This document shows, piece after piece, positions 33,914 through 43,657 of a DNA stretch of 64,000 nucleotides (its first letter is position 1; each line of letters begins with the position of its first letter). The notes beneath the pieces were generated by a model. The model made no database searches. It was not told where the DNA came from and saw only the letters and a program-made list of their open reading frames with translations. Made by a program: the position numbers and the translations under genes. The stretch is from JBDHWI01 sp964590135. GTDB lineage: Bacteria; Chloroflexota; Anaerolineae; J036; Brachytrichaceae. Location: NCBI GenBank assembly GCA_964590135.1, contig CAZPVX010000010.1, forward strand, positions 62,001 through 126,000, in the 5' to 3' direction.

Positions 33914-35272
33914 TCACGGACGAATCTCGATGCGATACGGCGCGTCGCTGGGCGCGCCGGTGGTTTGCACCGCGAGCAGGTAATCCTCACCTTGCACGAA
34001 TGCGCTGCCCAGCCCGATTTGTGAGTTGCCGGATGCGAGAGGTGAACTGCTGACAAATGAGACGGAAATCGTCTTGTTGGTTTCACATCGGTCTTCGTTG
34101 ACGCGATACAGCAGCAAATTGCCGGCGCTGTTGTATTCGCTTAGCGCCACCGTGTATGACGCGCTCATGGCCGTGAAACGATACAAGTTGAACGGCTGGT
34201 TGGGCGACTGGATGACGATTGCCGGCGGCGTCACGCGCAGCGCGGTACAAGCGGTGTGATTGTTGACGGGATGCTCGCGCGAGATCAGTGCGAGGAAGGA
34301 CTTCGCCGGCGTGAAGCTGCCTGCCACGGTCGTCGTTGCAGTGACGGTCGTGGCACCGGCTTGCAAGGCGCCTTTCACCGTGATTTGCGAGGCAAGCGAC
34401 TGGGTGGGCGAGGTGTTCGTGCTGCGCAGGGTCGCGGTGAAGCGGCCTTGCGCATCTGTGATGCCGGCGCTGGGCAAAAGGGTGCAGGCGCCAGCGCAGC
34501 TCTCCACGCTCAAGTTGATCGGCGTGCCGGCGCCAGTCGAGTTGCCAAAAACATCCATCACCTGCACGGTGATGACGCTGCTGTCTCGTCCATCGGTCTT
34601 GATGGCGCTGGGTGATGCGCTGAGTGTGAGGTCTCCTGGCGGATCGGCGGGGATGGTGATCGTGGCGGCTGCCTCGGCGCTGCTTTGCACGGCCCGCAGC
34701 CCATCTGCGAAGACGCCGGCTTTTGTGCCGGCGCGCAACACTGCGCCGTTGCTGGTGAATGTCTCAATCTCCGTCACGCCGGTTTTTGCCAGCCAGGTCA
34801 CGCCCAAATTCAGGGGATTGCCAAAGCGGTCGAACACGGTTGCGGTGAAGGTTCGTGTGGCGCTGATGGCGAGCGTGGCGCTGGTCGGCGAGATCACCAC
34901 GCGGGCGGGCGGGCCGGCGTTCAGATCCACGCTGGCTGTGCCAGGCGACGCGCCGGTCGCGGTGGCAGTAATGGCGTCGGTGTAGAACCCCGGTGTGCCG
35001 CCCATTTGCACCAGCGCAGTGAATGGGCCGGTCGATTGCAATGCGCCAAGCGCCGGCGACACCTGCCATGCCACGCCGTCCGTCACCGTCGGGCTGCCGA
35101 TGATTGTGGCGGTGAACAAGCGTGTGTCGCCGACGGTGGCCGTGCTGAGGCTGGGTGTGATCGCCACTGCCGGCGCGTCGACCGAGGTGACGCCGGCGGC
35201 CTGCAAGACAGCCGTTTGGCCGGGTAAAAACAACATCACCAGAGTGATGCCGATGCGAAAAAGATTGAGCAT
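33914..35272 (-). CDS. Secreted Ig-like-repeat surface protein
   Basis: 452 residues with a signal peptide (MLNLFRIGITLVMLFLPGQTAVLQA). Three Ig-like/Big-type repeats of ~90 residues follow: VAITPSLSTATVGDTRLFTA, VVISPTSATLAISATRTFTAT, and TLSASPSAIKTDGRDSSVIT with VQVMDVFGNSTGAG. The last ~120 residues form a separate domain starting ACTALRVTPPAIVIQ, with NLYRFTAM and NLLLYRVNEDRCE, also found at the end of the adjacent larger protein. Probably surface-exposed stalk with a terminal binding or anchoring domain. It lies 15 bases downstream of the larger gene on the same strand. Confidence 0.8.
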   Translation of the reverse strand: MLNLFRIGITLVMLFLPGQTAVLQAAGVTSVDAPAVAITPSLSTATVGDTRLFTATIIGSPTVTDGVAWQVSPALGALQSTGPFTALVQMGGTPGFYTDAITATATGASPGTASVDLNAGPPARVVISPTSATLAISATRTFTATVFDRFGNPLNLGVTWLAKTGVTEIETFTSNGAVLRAGTKAGVFADGLRAVQSSAEAAATITIPADPPGDLTLSASPSAIKTDGRDSSVITVQVMDVFGNSTGAGTPINLSVESCAGACTLLPSAGITDAQGRFTATLRSTNTSPTQSLASQITVKGALQAGATTVTATTTVAGSFTPAKSFLALISREHPVNNHTACTALRVTPPAIVIQSPNQPFNLYRFTAMSASYTVALSEYNSAGNLLLYRVNEDRCETNKTISVSFVSSSPLASGNSQIGLGSAFVQGEDYLLAVQTTGAPSDAPYRIEIRP

Positions 35273-35287
35273 GATCCACGCAAGCGC

Positions 35288-38200
35288 TCAGGGCTGTATC
35301 GTGATGATGTAGGGCTGCGATGTAAGTGCGCCGATTGTGTTGATGACGAGAAAATAGCTTTGGCCGGGCGTGAGCTGGTCGTTGAACGCTGTCTCGAACG
35401 ATGTGGGTGAAGTGATGCCGACCAGACCCAGATATACCACAGACACGGTGTTGTTTACCCTGCAGTTGTCTGTCACGATGCGATACAGCAGGATGCTCCC
35501 GCTTGTGCCGTAGTTCGCCAATGACACACGCACCGTCGGCGTCGTGGCTGTGAAGCGATAGATGTTGAAGGCGTTGTTTGCCGGCTGCTGCACGACCTGC
35601 GGCGGCGTGATGTGCAAAGCGGTGCAGGCGCCATGATTGTTCAGCGGCGCATCCTGGTTTGAGAGCGGCAGATGCAGCGTGAAAGGCGTGAACTGGCCGG
35701 TAAGCGTGACCGTCTTGTTCAACCCGCCGGCAACAGCGCGCACGATGATCGTCGATGTCGCGCCTTGCGGCACGCGATGATTGCTGCGAATGGCGGTGCG
35801 CGCGCGGCCGCTCGCGTCGGCCTGGCTGGTGGCGTTCGTCAGCGCACATTCGCCGCTGCATTGCACGATCTCCCATTGCACCGGCATGCCGGCGCCGGTT
35901 GGGTTGCCATATGCGTCGATCAGCTGAATTTCGATCACGCTGCTGGCTGTGCCATTCGTCTGCAGCGTCGCCGGCATGGCATTGATGTTGATGCCGCTGG
36001 TTGTGCCGGCCTGAATGGTCAGATCTGCGCTGGCGTTGAATATGCCATTGAATGCCTGCACCGCGCCGGCAAATGCGCCGGCGGTTGTGCCAGCCTTCAC
36101 TGCCACCGTCAATGGGCCGTGCGATTCAATCGCGCCGGCCTCTTTCGACACTTGCCAGACAACCCACAAGTCAGACAAGGCGTTGCCGGCGCTATCCAGC
36201 ACCGCCGCCGTGAATACCTGCACGCCGCCGACGGGCAGCGTGGCAGACGTGGGTGATAGTTTCACCGCGGCTACTGTGCCGGGTTTGATGACGACCGACG
36301 CCCCGCCGCTCACTCCGCCGCTGCTGGCGCGCACAGCATTGTTGTAGATGCCGGGCGTGTGGCCGGCGTGAAAGAGCGCTGTGGTCGGATTGGTCGAATC
36401 GAAGGTGCCGGCGCTGGCCGGCACGATCGACCAATCCGCGCTGAAGTTCGGCACGGGATTGCCCCAGGCATCGTAGCCGGCTGCATGGAAGGGTTGCTGG
36501 CTGCTGATGCCGATCACTACTTCCGCCGGATCAACTGTGATGGTGTTGAGCGGGCCGGCGATTACGGTGATGCTGGCTGTGCCGGTGATGCCCTGCGTTG
36601 CAGCCGAGATCGCATTTGGGAACGCGCCGGCAATCGTGCCAGCTTCAAATGTCGCGGTCACGCTGCCGGTCTTGTTGATCAGGCCGGTGCCATTCACGTT
36701 CCAGCCCACTTCCAGCGGCCAGATCAGGTTGTTGAACCTGTCGTAGCCGCGCGCAGTGAAGACCTGCTGCGCAGTGGGCGGCAGGGTTGCGCTGGCCGGC
36801 GAGATATCGATGCGCGCCACCTGATCGGTGGTGATGAGCACATCGGCTCTGCCAGTGCGATCGATGCCGCCGTGACTCGTGCTTGCGCGGATGGAATTGG
36901 GATAGCTGCCGGCGATAGTGCTGGCGGTGAAGGTCGCGTTGGACGAGCCGGGCGTGGAAGGCGTGATGATGCCGGCGCCGCCAATCACCGACCAGTTGAA
37001 CGTCAGCCCGCTGATCGGGTTGCCGAAGCGGTCAAGGCCGGTGGCGACGATGCTGATGACGCCTGTCGGCATGATGGTGATGCCGTTGGGATTGAGCGTG
37101 ACAGCATTCAGCGCGCCGGCGGTTAGCGTGATGGTGGCCGTTTTGGTGATGCTGCCCGTGCTGACGCGCACGCCGGCCGGATACACGCCGGCGACCGTGC
37201 TGCCGGTGAGGATTGCCGTGCTGCCGCTGGTGGCGGCAATTTGCCCCACCTGCGCGCCGCTCACTGACCAGAAGAGTGCCGTGTTTGGCACGGCGTTGCC
37301 AAAGGCATCGAACACTGTTGCGTTGAATGATTGCGTCATTGAGACGACCAGCGTCGCAGCCGCCGGCGCCAGCGTGATGCTGCTCGGCGGGCCTGGTGTG
37401 ATGGTGATCGTTGCGGTCTGGGTGATGCCGGCGCTGGTCACGCGCAGCAGGTTGGCGTAGACGCCGGCGCTCGTCTTGGCAGTCAGCGTGGCCGAGCTGC
37501 CACTGGCGATCACGGTCGCCTTCGTCGTATTTGCGCTGCTCCACGCGAACACCGCATTCGGGATGGCATTGTTGTAGGCGTCGAAGGCGGCCGCGCTGAA
37601 GCCGATGGCTGCATTCACTGGCAGGGTGGCGGCGGGTGGCGAGAGGGTGATTCGCGCGACGCCGGCGGGGTTCACCGTCACTGTCGTGGTCGCGTCTGGC
37701 GCGCCGGCGATCTGGGCGCGCACCACCGATGGCGCCGCAACGGTGCTGGTGAACGTCACCGCGCGCGGCTGCGGGTTGCTCAGGGTGCCCGGCCCGCTGG
37801 TCACCGCCCATGCCACGCTGCCGGCGCTTGTGGGGTTGCCGAAGCTGTCGCTGACCAGCGCAGTGAAGGCAACGCTGCCACCGGCGGTGATCGTCGGATT
37901 GAGCGGCGAGAAACTCATCTGCGCGGGATTGCCGGCGTTCACCGCGATCGTCGCGCTCGCCGGAGCGATGCCCGGATAGTGGGCCTGGATGCTGGTTGAG
38001 CCAATGCCTGCGCCGGTGGTCAGGGTTGCTGAGCGCGGCGGGTTGTCGCTCAGCGTGCCCGGGCCGCTCACTTTGCTCCACGTCACCACGCCGCTTGCGA
38101 TGATGTTGTTGAAGCTGTCGCGCACGGTGGCAGTGAGCCATGCGCTGTTGCCGGCGGTGATGCTGGTTGCGCTTTGCTCGATGCTGATCGCGGAAGCGGC

Positions 38201-39634
38201 TGCCGCGCCGACAACGACCTGCCGGCTTTGAAATGCGCCATTGCCGGCCAGCGTGGCCGTGACGAGATAGGCGCCGGCAATGGTGGGCGGCGTGTAGGTG
38301 CGCGAATTGCCGCTGCCGCTGAAACTGCCGGCGCTTGCGTCCCAATTCACGACGCCGTTGGTGGTGGGATTGTTTGCTGCATCCAGCAAGGTGGCTGTGA
38401 ACAGCACGGCGTTGCCGGCGACGACATTGATCGGCGATGTTGGCGGCTGCAAAGTGATCTGCGTCGCTGCGCCGGCTTGCACGACCACCTGCCGCTGCAC
38501 GGCCTGGCTGGTGCTTTGCAAAGTGGCCGTGACGAGATAGGTCGCCGGCGTGGTGGGTGGCGTGTAGGTGCGCGAATTGCCGCTGCCGCTGAAACTGCCG
38601 GCGCTTGCTTCCCAGTTCACGACGCCGTTGGTGGTGGGATTGTTCGCTGCATCCAGCAAGGTGGCTGTGAACAGCACGGTGTTGCCGGCGGCGACGTTGA
38701 TCGGCGACGTCGCCGGCAGCAGGGAGATCTGTGTCGCTGGACCAGCCTGCACCGTCACTTGGCGCTGCACGGGCTGGCCGGTGCTTTGAAGGGTAGCCGT
38801 GACGAGATACGTTGCCGGCGTGGTGGGCGGCGTGTAGGTCGTAGCATTGCCGCTGTTGACGGTGAACGAGCCGGCGTTGCTCAACCATTGCACCGTGTCG
38901 GTCGTCACGCTGTTGCCATATATATCGGTGACTGATGCGCTGAATGGCACGTTGCCGCCGGCGTCGATCGTGACCGCGCTGGCCGGCGTCACGCTAAGCA
39001 GCGGCAGGCCCGGGTTGACGTTGACGCTGGCGATGGCGTCGGGTGCGCCGGCATAGCTGGCCTGAATCGTTTTTGCGCCGGCGGTGGTGATGCTGAAGGT
39101 TACGCTGCGCGATGTTTGCCCGCTGAAGCTGGGTGTGCCGGAACCAGCCGGCATCGACCAGTTCACGGTGCCGGCGCTGATGGGGTTGCCCAGCGCGTCG
39201 CTCACTGCTGCCGTGAAGAGCAGGCTGCCGCCGGCGACCATGCTCGCGCTCGCCGGCGCAATGCTGATCTGGGCTGCCGGTCCGGCAACGATCTCGAATG
39301 TGCTGCTGGCTTGGCCCTCCGATGTGGTGACCACCAGCGGGTAGACGCCGGCCGCGTTGAATGCGCCGGCGCCGGCCGTGGCAGTGATCGTCTCGGCCGT
39401 TGCGCTGCTGACCGACAGCGCCACGCTGTTCAACGTCACCGTCGAGGTGACTTCAAAATTGGCGCCAGCGATGACGACGGTGAACGCCTGGCCGGCGACT
39501 GCGCTGGCTGGCGTGACCGTGGCAATGGTCGGCGGCGCAGCCAGCGGCCGCGCGAAGGCCAACGTTGCGAACAGCAATGTGGCGAACGCGCCTGTGAGCA
39601 GCGCCGGCGCGATGATGACGCATCTGCGTTTCAC
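35288..39634 (-). CDS. Large Ig-like-repeat surface adhesin
   Basis: 1448 residues from GTG 39634; GAGGGGAAGT upstream is a good Shine-Dalgarno and the signal peptide (KRRCVIIAPALLTGAFATLLF) follows directly. An upstream ATG at 39685 would add a polar extension. Order: an IPT/TIG-like domain (TIATVTPASAVAGQAFTVVI), then some 13 Big-type Ig repeats of 80-95 residues carrying the recurring pattern SATLxxxxxxxFTAxxxDxxGNxI, and at the end the same ~120-residue domain seen in the neighbour (ACTALHITPPQVVQQ, NIYRFTATT, ILLYRIVTDNCR). Two repeats are nearly identical in DNA (see 38281-38820), so expansion is recent. Probably a cell-surface adhesin or S-layer-associated protein. Confidence 0.85.
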   Translation of the reverse strand: MKRRCVIIAPALLTGAFATLLFATLAFARPLAAPPTIATVTPASAVAGQAFTVVIAGANFEVTSTVTLNSVALSVSSATAETITATAGAGAFNAAGVYPLVVTTSEGQASSTFEIVAGPAAQISIAPASASMVAGGSLLFTAAVSDALGNPISAGTVNWSMPAGSGTPSFSGQTSRSVTFSITTAGAKTIQASYAGAPDAIASVNVNPGLPLLSVTPASAVTIDAGGNVPFSASVTDIYGNSVTTDTVQWLSNAGSFTVNSGNATTYTPPTTPATYLVTATLQSTGQPVQRQVTVQAGPATQISLLPATSPINVAAGNTVLFTATLLDAANNPTTNGVVNWEASAGSFSGSGNSRTYTPPTTPATYLVTATLQSTSQAVQRQVVVQAGAATQITLQPPTSPINVVAGNAVLFTATLLDAANNPTTNGVVNWDASAGSFSGSGNSRTYTPPTIAGAYLVTATLAGNGAFQSRQVVVGAAAASAISIEQSATSITAGNSAWLTATVRDSFNNIIASGVVTWSKVSGPGTLSDNPPRSATLTTGAGIGSTSIQAHYPGIAPASATIAVNAGNPAQMSFSPLNPTITAGGSVAFTALVSDSFGNPTSAGSVAWAVTSGPGTLSNPQPRAVTFTSTVAAPSVVRAQIAGAPDATTTVTVNPAGVARITLSPPAATLPVNAAIGFSAAAFDAYNNAIPNAVFAWSSANTTKATVIASGSSATLTAKTSAGVYANLLRVTSAGITQTATITITPGPPSSITLAPAAATLVVSMTQSFNATVFDAFGNAVPNTALFWSVSGAQVGQIAATSGSTAILTGSTVAGVYPAGVRVSTGSITKTATITLTAGALNAVTLNPNGITIMPTGVISIVATGLDRFGNPISGLTFNWSVIGGAGIITPSTPGSSNATFTASTIAGSYPNSIRASTSHGGIDRTGRADVLITTDQVARIDISPASATLPPTAQQVFTARGYDRFNNLIWPLEVGWNVNGTGLINKTGSVTATFEAGTIAGAFPNAISAATQGITGTASITVIAGPLNTITVDPAEVVIGISSQQPFHAAGYDAWGNPVPNFSADWSIVPASAGTFDSTNPTTALFHAGHTPGIYNNAVRASSGGVSGGASVVIKPGTVAAVKLSPTSATLPVGGVQVFTAAVLDSAGNALSDLWVVWQVSKEAGAIESHGPLTVAVKAGTTAGAFAGAVQAFNGIFNASADLTIQAGTTSGININAMPATLQTNGTASSVIEIQLIDAYGNPTGAGMPVQWEIVQCSGECALTNATSQADASGRARTAIRSNHRVPQGATSTIIVRAVAGGLNKTVTLTGQFTPFTLHLPLSNQDAPLNNHGACTALHITPPQVVQQPANNAFNIYRFTATTPTVRVSLANYGTSGSILLYRIVTDNCRVNNTVSVVYLGLVGITSPTSFETAFNDQLTPGQSYFLVINTIGALTSQPYIITIQP
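38281..38820. repeat. Tandem 270-bp coding repeat in adhesin
   Basis: Two consecutive 270-base units (38281-38550 and 38551-38820) encode 90-residue Ig-like repeats. Over the first ~170 bases of each I count only about seven differences, far fewer than between other repeats of the same protein. A third, more diverged unit follows. This marks recent unequal crossing-over or slippage. Confidence 0.8.
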
Positions 39635-39697
39635 GATACTTCCCCTCTCTATAAAAAAAACTGACAAGTCTTCGAAGCCTGTCAAGCCTTGTGATGA

Positions 39698-41068
39698 TTA
39701 GCCGCAGGTTGCGTTAGGTGGACACGGCACGGGTGTTGCCGCCGGTTGTCCGCCGCCACCTCCGCTGGGTGGCGGCGGTGGAACTGGCGTGTTCGTCGGC
39801 GCGAGTGTTGGCACAGGCGTTGGTGGCTCTGGCGTTGCAGTTGGCGGCACAGGTGTTGCGGTCGGCGGTCGGCGAGTGGGCCGGCGGGTGGGCGTCGGCG
39901 TGTCGGTTGCGGTTGGTTGCGGTGTGTCGGTCGGCGCAACCGTCGGCGTGTTCGTTGGCGTCGCAGTCGGCGTCGCACTGGGCGTTGCCGTGTCCATCGG
40001 CTCCACCGTCGGCGTGATGGTTTGTGTCGGTGAGATGACGATCGCCGGCAAGGGCGTGCCAGCCGGCGCAGTCAAGGTGGCCGTGGCACCGCCGGAAGTG
40101 GATGTATTGCCGCCGTCGCGGCCAGCGAAGGCGTTGAACGCCAGCACTGCCAGGCTGATCAAGACGATCAATCCCAGCCCGGCAAGCAGCGTGCGAAAGG
40201 TGCCGCGGCGCGGGCCGGTTACGGATGCTGCCGGCGCTGTGGAGATAGGCTCTGCCGGAAAGACGCCGGTGCGACCGCTGACGTAGTCGGCCACCGCAAT
40301 CGCCAACGGCTGGGTCGTATCTGCGCGCTGGGCAAGTTCGAGCAGGTTGAGGGCGGCTTTGCGCGAAGAGGCCGTGGCGCGCAGCACCGGCTTGATCTGC
40401 CCCTCCGTCAGCGCCTTGCTGAACGTGCCGGTGCAGAGTAGCACACGATCCTCGCCGGCCAGGTCCAACTGGCCCAGATCCGGCTCCAGCGGGCTGGCAT
40501 GCGGCGCGGCAAAGGCAGCGTCGGTCAGGTATTGCAAATGGCCGCTGCGCAGCAGAAATACATCGCCGTCGCCGCGCCGCGCAACGAAAAGCTGGCCGTT
40601 GTGGATGATGGCTGCAACGATGCTGTAATGGACGGCGGGGCTGGGCGGGGCGTTGAGCGCGCCGGCGACAGCCGGTTGGCCGGCGTGCTGCGCGCGCTTC
40701 AGGCTTTGCACGATCGCGTCCGAGAGTCGCTGCGCCAGTTCAACATAGTTTGCCGTCCGCGCAGCAGCGGATTGCGTCTGGACGGCATAGGTGTCAAAGA
40801 CGTCGCGGGCGAGGCCGGCGGCAAGGCGCGTGTCATGCCGGCCGCCCTGCTGCGCATCGCACACCACGATCACGACATCTTTTTGACCAATGCCCGTCTC
40901 GGCGTTGTGCAATGTTGCCAGGGCGATGGCGTCATTGCTGTTTGTGGCGATATGCCACTGAAGTGCGACTGCCATGCCTAACACGTCCTGCGATGATGCA
41001 CTTTGCGCACGCGCGTCCCTCGCCGCGCGCTTGTCAGCAGCAATTATCGTCCCGTTTGTGGCAATCAT
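39698..41068 (-). CDS. Membrane-anchored PP2C-like protein, probably catalytically inactive
   Basis: 456 residues from ATG 41068 (AAGGA at good spacing; ATG 40976 is a later alternative). The first ~270 residues resemble the PP2C phosphatase fold: VVIVVCDAQQGGRHDTRLAAGLA (motif DGMGGH), YSIVAAIIHNGQLFVARRGDGDVFLL (the GDSR strand), then EDRVLLCTGTFS where LCSDGL is usual, and TTQPLAIAVADY where an Asp-Asn pair is usual. Two metal-binding Asp positions are therefore lost. A single membrane helix (LLAGLGLIVLISLAVLAF) is followed by ~130 residues of TPTATPTNTPT repeats and a PPPPPSGGGGG tail, expected outside. Could be a pseudophosphatase sensor coupled to a partner Ser/Thr kinase elsewhere. Confidence 0.7.
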   Translation of the reverse strand: MIATNGTIIAADKRAARDARAQSASSQDVLGMAVALQWHIATNSNDAIALATLHNAETGIGQKDVVIVVCDAQQGGRHDTRLAAGLARDVFDTYAVQTQSAAARTANYVELAQRLSDAIVQSLKRAQHAGQPAVAGALNAPPSPAVHYSIVAAIIHNGQLFVARRGDGDVFLLRSGHLQYLTDAAFAAPHASPLEPDLGQLDLAGEDRVLLCTGTFSKALTEGQIKPVLRATASSRKAALNLLELAQRADTTQPLAIAVADYVSGRTGVFPAEPISTAPAASVTGPRRGTFRTLLAGLGLIVLISLAVLAFNAFAGRDGGNTSTSGGATATLTAPAGTPLPAIVISPTQTITPTVEPMDTATPSATPTATPTNTPTVAPTDTPQPTATDTPTPTRRPTRRPPTATPVPPTATPEPPTPVPTLAPTNTPVPPPPPSGGGGGQPAATPVPCPPNATCG

Positions 41069-41221
41069 GCGCAATCCTTACCGTTTACTTATCCGTATCT
41101 CGATCAATTTCACCTGCACGTCCAAAATAATCCAAGCACGGCCTTTGAATTACTTAGACAGTCGTAATATTTCAGCAAAACTGCACGCATCAATATGCTA
41201 AAAGTATTGCGATACTGAGAA

Positions 41222-41257
41222 CAAAAAAGCCGCCGCACTCCTTGCGAGTGCGGCGGC
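41222..41257 (-). terminator. Intrinsic terminator of the EF-G-like gene
   Basis: GCCGCCGCACTC (41229-41240) pairs perfectly with GAGTGCGGCGGC (41246-41257), 12 bp with a 5-base loop. Reading the minus strand, six U follow (AAAAAA on plus at 41223-41228). It ends transcription from the EF-G-like gene 78 bases upstream. The AT-rich stretch 41069-41221 beyond it probably holds the promoter of the PP2C-like gene; no exact -35/-10 could be fixed. Confidence 0.85.
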
Positions 41258-41334
41258 TGCGGTCGAACACGCGATGCGCCTGGCCATAACGCTGCTGGAT
41301 GTTGCAGCTTCAAGGCGCGTCGCACACAGATGAC

Positions 41335-43377
41335 CTACTCTTCATCTGGCTTGGCCTCGGCCTTGTGCTTGGCGATGATGGTCTGCGCGAGGTTGGGCGG
41401 CATCGGCGCATAATGGTCGAATACCATGTCGAAGATGCCGCGCCCCTGGGTGATGCTGCGCAAATCGGTGCTGTAGCGCTGCATTTCGGCCAGCGGCGCG
41501 TCGGCTGTGATCACGGTCTTGTTGGCGCGTTGATCCATGCCGATGATCTGGGCGCGCTTGGTCTTGAGGTTGCCCATCACATCGCCGGCGCTGGCCTCCG
41601 GCACGATGATCGTGAAGCGATAGATTGGCTCCAGCAACTGCGGGCTGGCCTGCTCAAACGCCTCGCGGAAGACGTTGCGCGCGGCGATTTCAAACGCGAT
41701 CGGCTTCGAGTCGACGGCATGCTCCTTGCCATCCAGCACGATGCACTTCACGTCGCCCACCGGATAGCCGGCGACCACGCCGTTCTCCATCACCTGCTTG
41801 ATGCCTTTTTCGATGCTGGTTTGATACGAACCGCTGATTGCGCCGCCGAAGACTTTCCACTCGAAGACGTAGCCGGCGCCCGGCTCGCTTGGCTCCACCG
41901 CCATCTCGATCTCGGCGAATTGTCCGGCGCCGCCGGTCTGCTTCTTGTGCCGATAGCGGCTTTGGCCGTGCTTCAGGATGGTCTCGCGGTAGCTCACCTT
42001 CGGCACGGTTGTTTCCACATCCACGCCAAACTTGTTGTGCAGGTGGTGCACTGCCACGTCGATGTGCGCCTGCCCCATGCCCAGCAGCAGCGTCTCCTTC
42101 GTGCTGCTGTCGTTCATGTGGCGCAGGCTGGGGTCCTCCTCGCACAGCCGCACCAGCGAGGCGCTGATCTTGCCGGCGTCGTTCTTCGTCTTGGGCTGAA
42201 TCGCCACCGAGAATAACGGGTTCGGGAATTCGATGGGCGGCAACTGCACAGCATGGCCGCGGTCGCTCAGCGTGTCGTTGGTCAGCGCGCTGGTCAGCTT
42301 GGCCACCGTGCCGATGTCGCCGGCATGCAGCAGCGGCACGCTGATCTGTTCCTTGCCGCGCTGCACGAAGAGCGAGGCGATGCGCTCTTCTTCGTTGGTG
42401 CGGTTGTTCATCAGACGCGTGTCGCCGCCCTTGATCGGGCCTTCAATCACGCGGAAGTAGCTGACCTTGCCGACGAAGGGATCGGCAGTGGTCTTGAAAA
42501 CGAACAAGACCTGGCCGTGCTGGCCGTCGTCAGCATGCGCGTCCATGTCAGAGGGTGCCGGCGCGTAATTCACCAGCGAAAACAGCATGGCGTGCGCGCC
42601 GAGGCTGAGCGCCGGCGAGGCGCAGAACACCGGCACGAAGGTGCGCTTGCGGATGGCGCTGCGCAGGCCGCGAATGAATTCCTCGTCGTTGAGTTCGCCG
42701 ACATCGAAATATTTCTCGATCAGGTCGTCCTCGCCCTCGGCGGCGGCTTCCATCAAGCGCGCGCGGGCGGCTTCCACTTCGTCGGCCATGCCGGCGGGGA
42801 TGTCGGCCACGTCGCCTTTTGGCCCTTTCAAGAAGCGCCGGCTCACGAGGTCGATCACGCCTTCAAAGCTGCTCTGCGCGCCGACCGGCAGCATGAGCGG
42901 CACGATGTCCTGGTGAAAGGCCTCGTGCAATTGCTCCATCACCGCGCCGAAGTTGGCGTTTTCACGATCCATGCGGCTGATCAGCACGGCGCGCGGGATC
43001 CTGGCCTCGTCGACGGCCTGCATGGCCAGCTCGGTGCCGACCTCGACGCCGCTCACGGCATCCACAAAAATCAGGCCAAGATCGGCCACCCGCACGGCGC
43101 TCTTCACTTCACCAAAAAAATCGGCATAGCCGGGGGTGTCGAGCAGGTTGATCTTGTAGTCCTTCCACTCGACCGGCACAACGCTGAGATTGATCGATTG
43201 CTTGCGCCGCTTTTCTTCTTCATCGTAGTCAGAGATGGCGCTGCCATCTTCGACCCTGCCCATGCGCGAACTGTTGCCGGCGGCGAACAGCAGCGCCTCT
43301 GCGAATGTGGTCTTGCCGCTGGAGCCGTGACCCAGCAAAGCGACATTGCGCAGTTTCTCCGTGGCGTATTCCTTCAT
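41335..43377 (-). CDS. Elongation factor G-like GTPase
   Basis: 680 residues with the five-domain EF-G layout. G1 VALLGHGSSGKTTFAEALLF, G3 INLLDTPGYADF, and a G4 position ISRMDRENANF where canonical EF-G has NKMDR. The EF-G domain IV/V parts are present: SYRETI, HKKQTGGAGQFAEIEMAVEP, FGGAISGSYQTSIEKGIKQ and EPIYRFTIIVP followed by GDVMGNLKTKR. This is the EF-G-like (EF-G2) subgroup found beside true EF-G in many genomes. The N-to-S and K-to-R change in G4 is unusual for guanine recognition. Function: GTP-dependent ribosome translocation or recycling, or an unknown ribosomal role. Divergent from the S1 gene. Confidence 0.9.
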   Translation of the reverse strand: MKEYATEKLRNVALLGHGSSGKTTFAEALLFAAGNSSRMGRVEDGSAISDYDEEEKRRKQSINLSVVPVEWKDYKINLLDTPGYADFFGEVKSAVRVADLGLIFVDAVSGVEVGTELAMQAVDEARIPRAVLISRMDRENANFGAVMEQLHEAFHQDIVPLMLPVGAQSSFEGVIDLVSRRFLKGPKGDVADIPAGMADEVEAARARLMEAAAEGEDDLIEKYFDVGELNDEEFIRGLRSAIRKRTFVPVFCASPALSLGAHAMLFSLVNYAPAPSDMDAHADDGQHGQVLFVFKTTADPFVGKVSYFRVIEGPIKGGDTRLMNNRTNEEERIASLFVQRGKEQISVPLLHAGDIGTVAKLTSALTNDTLSDRGHAVQLPPIEFPNPLFSVAIQPKTKNDAGKISASLVRLCEEDPSLRHMNDSSTKETLLLGMGQAHIDVAVHHLHNKFGVDVETTVPKVSYRETILKHGQSRYRHKKQTGGAGQFAEIEMAVEPSEPGAGYVFEWKVFGGAISGSYQTSIEKGIKQVMENGVVAGYPVGDVKCIVLDGKEHAVDSKPIAFEIAARNVFREAFEQASPQLLEPIYRFTIIVPEASAGDVMGNLKTKRAQIIGMDQRANKTVITADAPLAEMQRYSTDLRSITQGRGIFDMVFDHYAPMPPNLAQTIIAKHKAEAKPDEE

Positions 43378-43550
43378 ACAGGCGAGCCTCCAGGCTGGAA
43401 AGTTTGTAATGGCGATTTAATACCGTGTGGCGAAGTTGGGCAAGCGCCATGCGGCCAGTGCAAGCCTCGCCGAGCAGATAGAAGCCGGCAGCCGAATCAT
43501 CGGATGATTCTGTCGTTTCAAAAAATCTAAGAAAACAGGTTGAAAAACGC

Positions 43551-43579
43551 TTCACATGCCCCGCCACTTCATATACAAT
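43551..43579 (+). promoter_or_regulatory. Sigma-70-type promoter of the S1 gene
   Basis: TTCACA (43551-43556, 5 of 6 to TTGACA), a 17-base spacer, and TACAAT (43574-43579, 5 of 6 to TATAAT). Expected transcript start near 43586, leaving a leader of about 70 bases before GTG 43658. Confidence 0.7.
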
Positions 43580-43657
43580 GGCGCGGCTCTGAATTTAGGT
43601 GCACCCCGTTGCGGCACACCTCAAATCTGCTTACTTTCAAAAGAGGACGACTTTCCT

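Noticed and set aside
38281..38820. Direct repeats considered as a CRISPR array
   Set aside because: Units are 270 bp, contiguous, coding, without unique spacers.
37032..38888. 618-codon minus-strand frame inside the adhesin region, out of frame with it
   Set aside because: His/Arg/Gln-rich product with no fold; produced by the repetitive adhesin DNA in a second frame.
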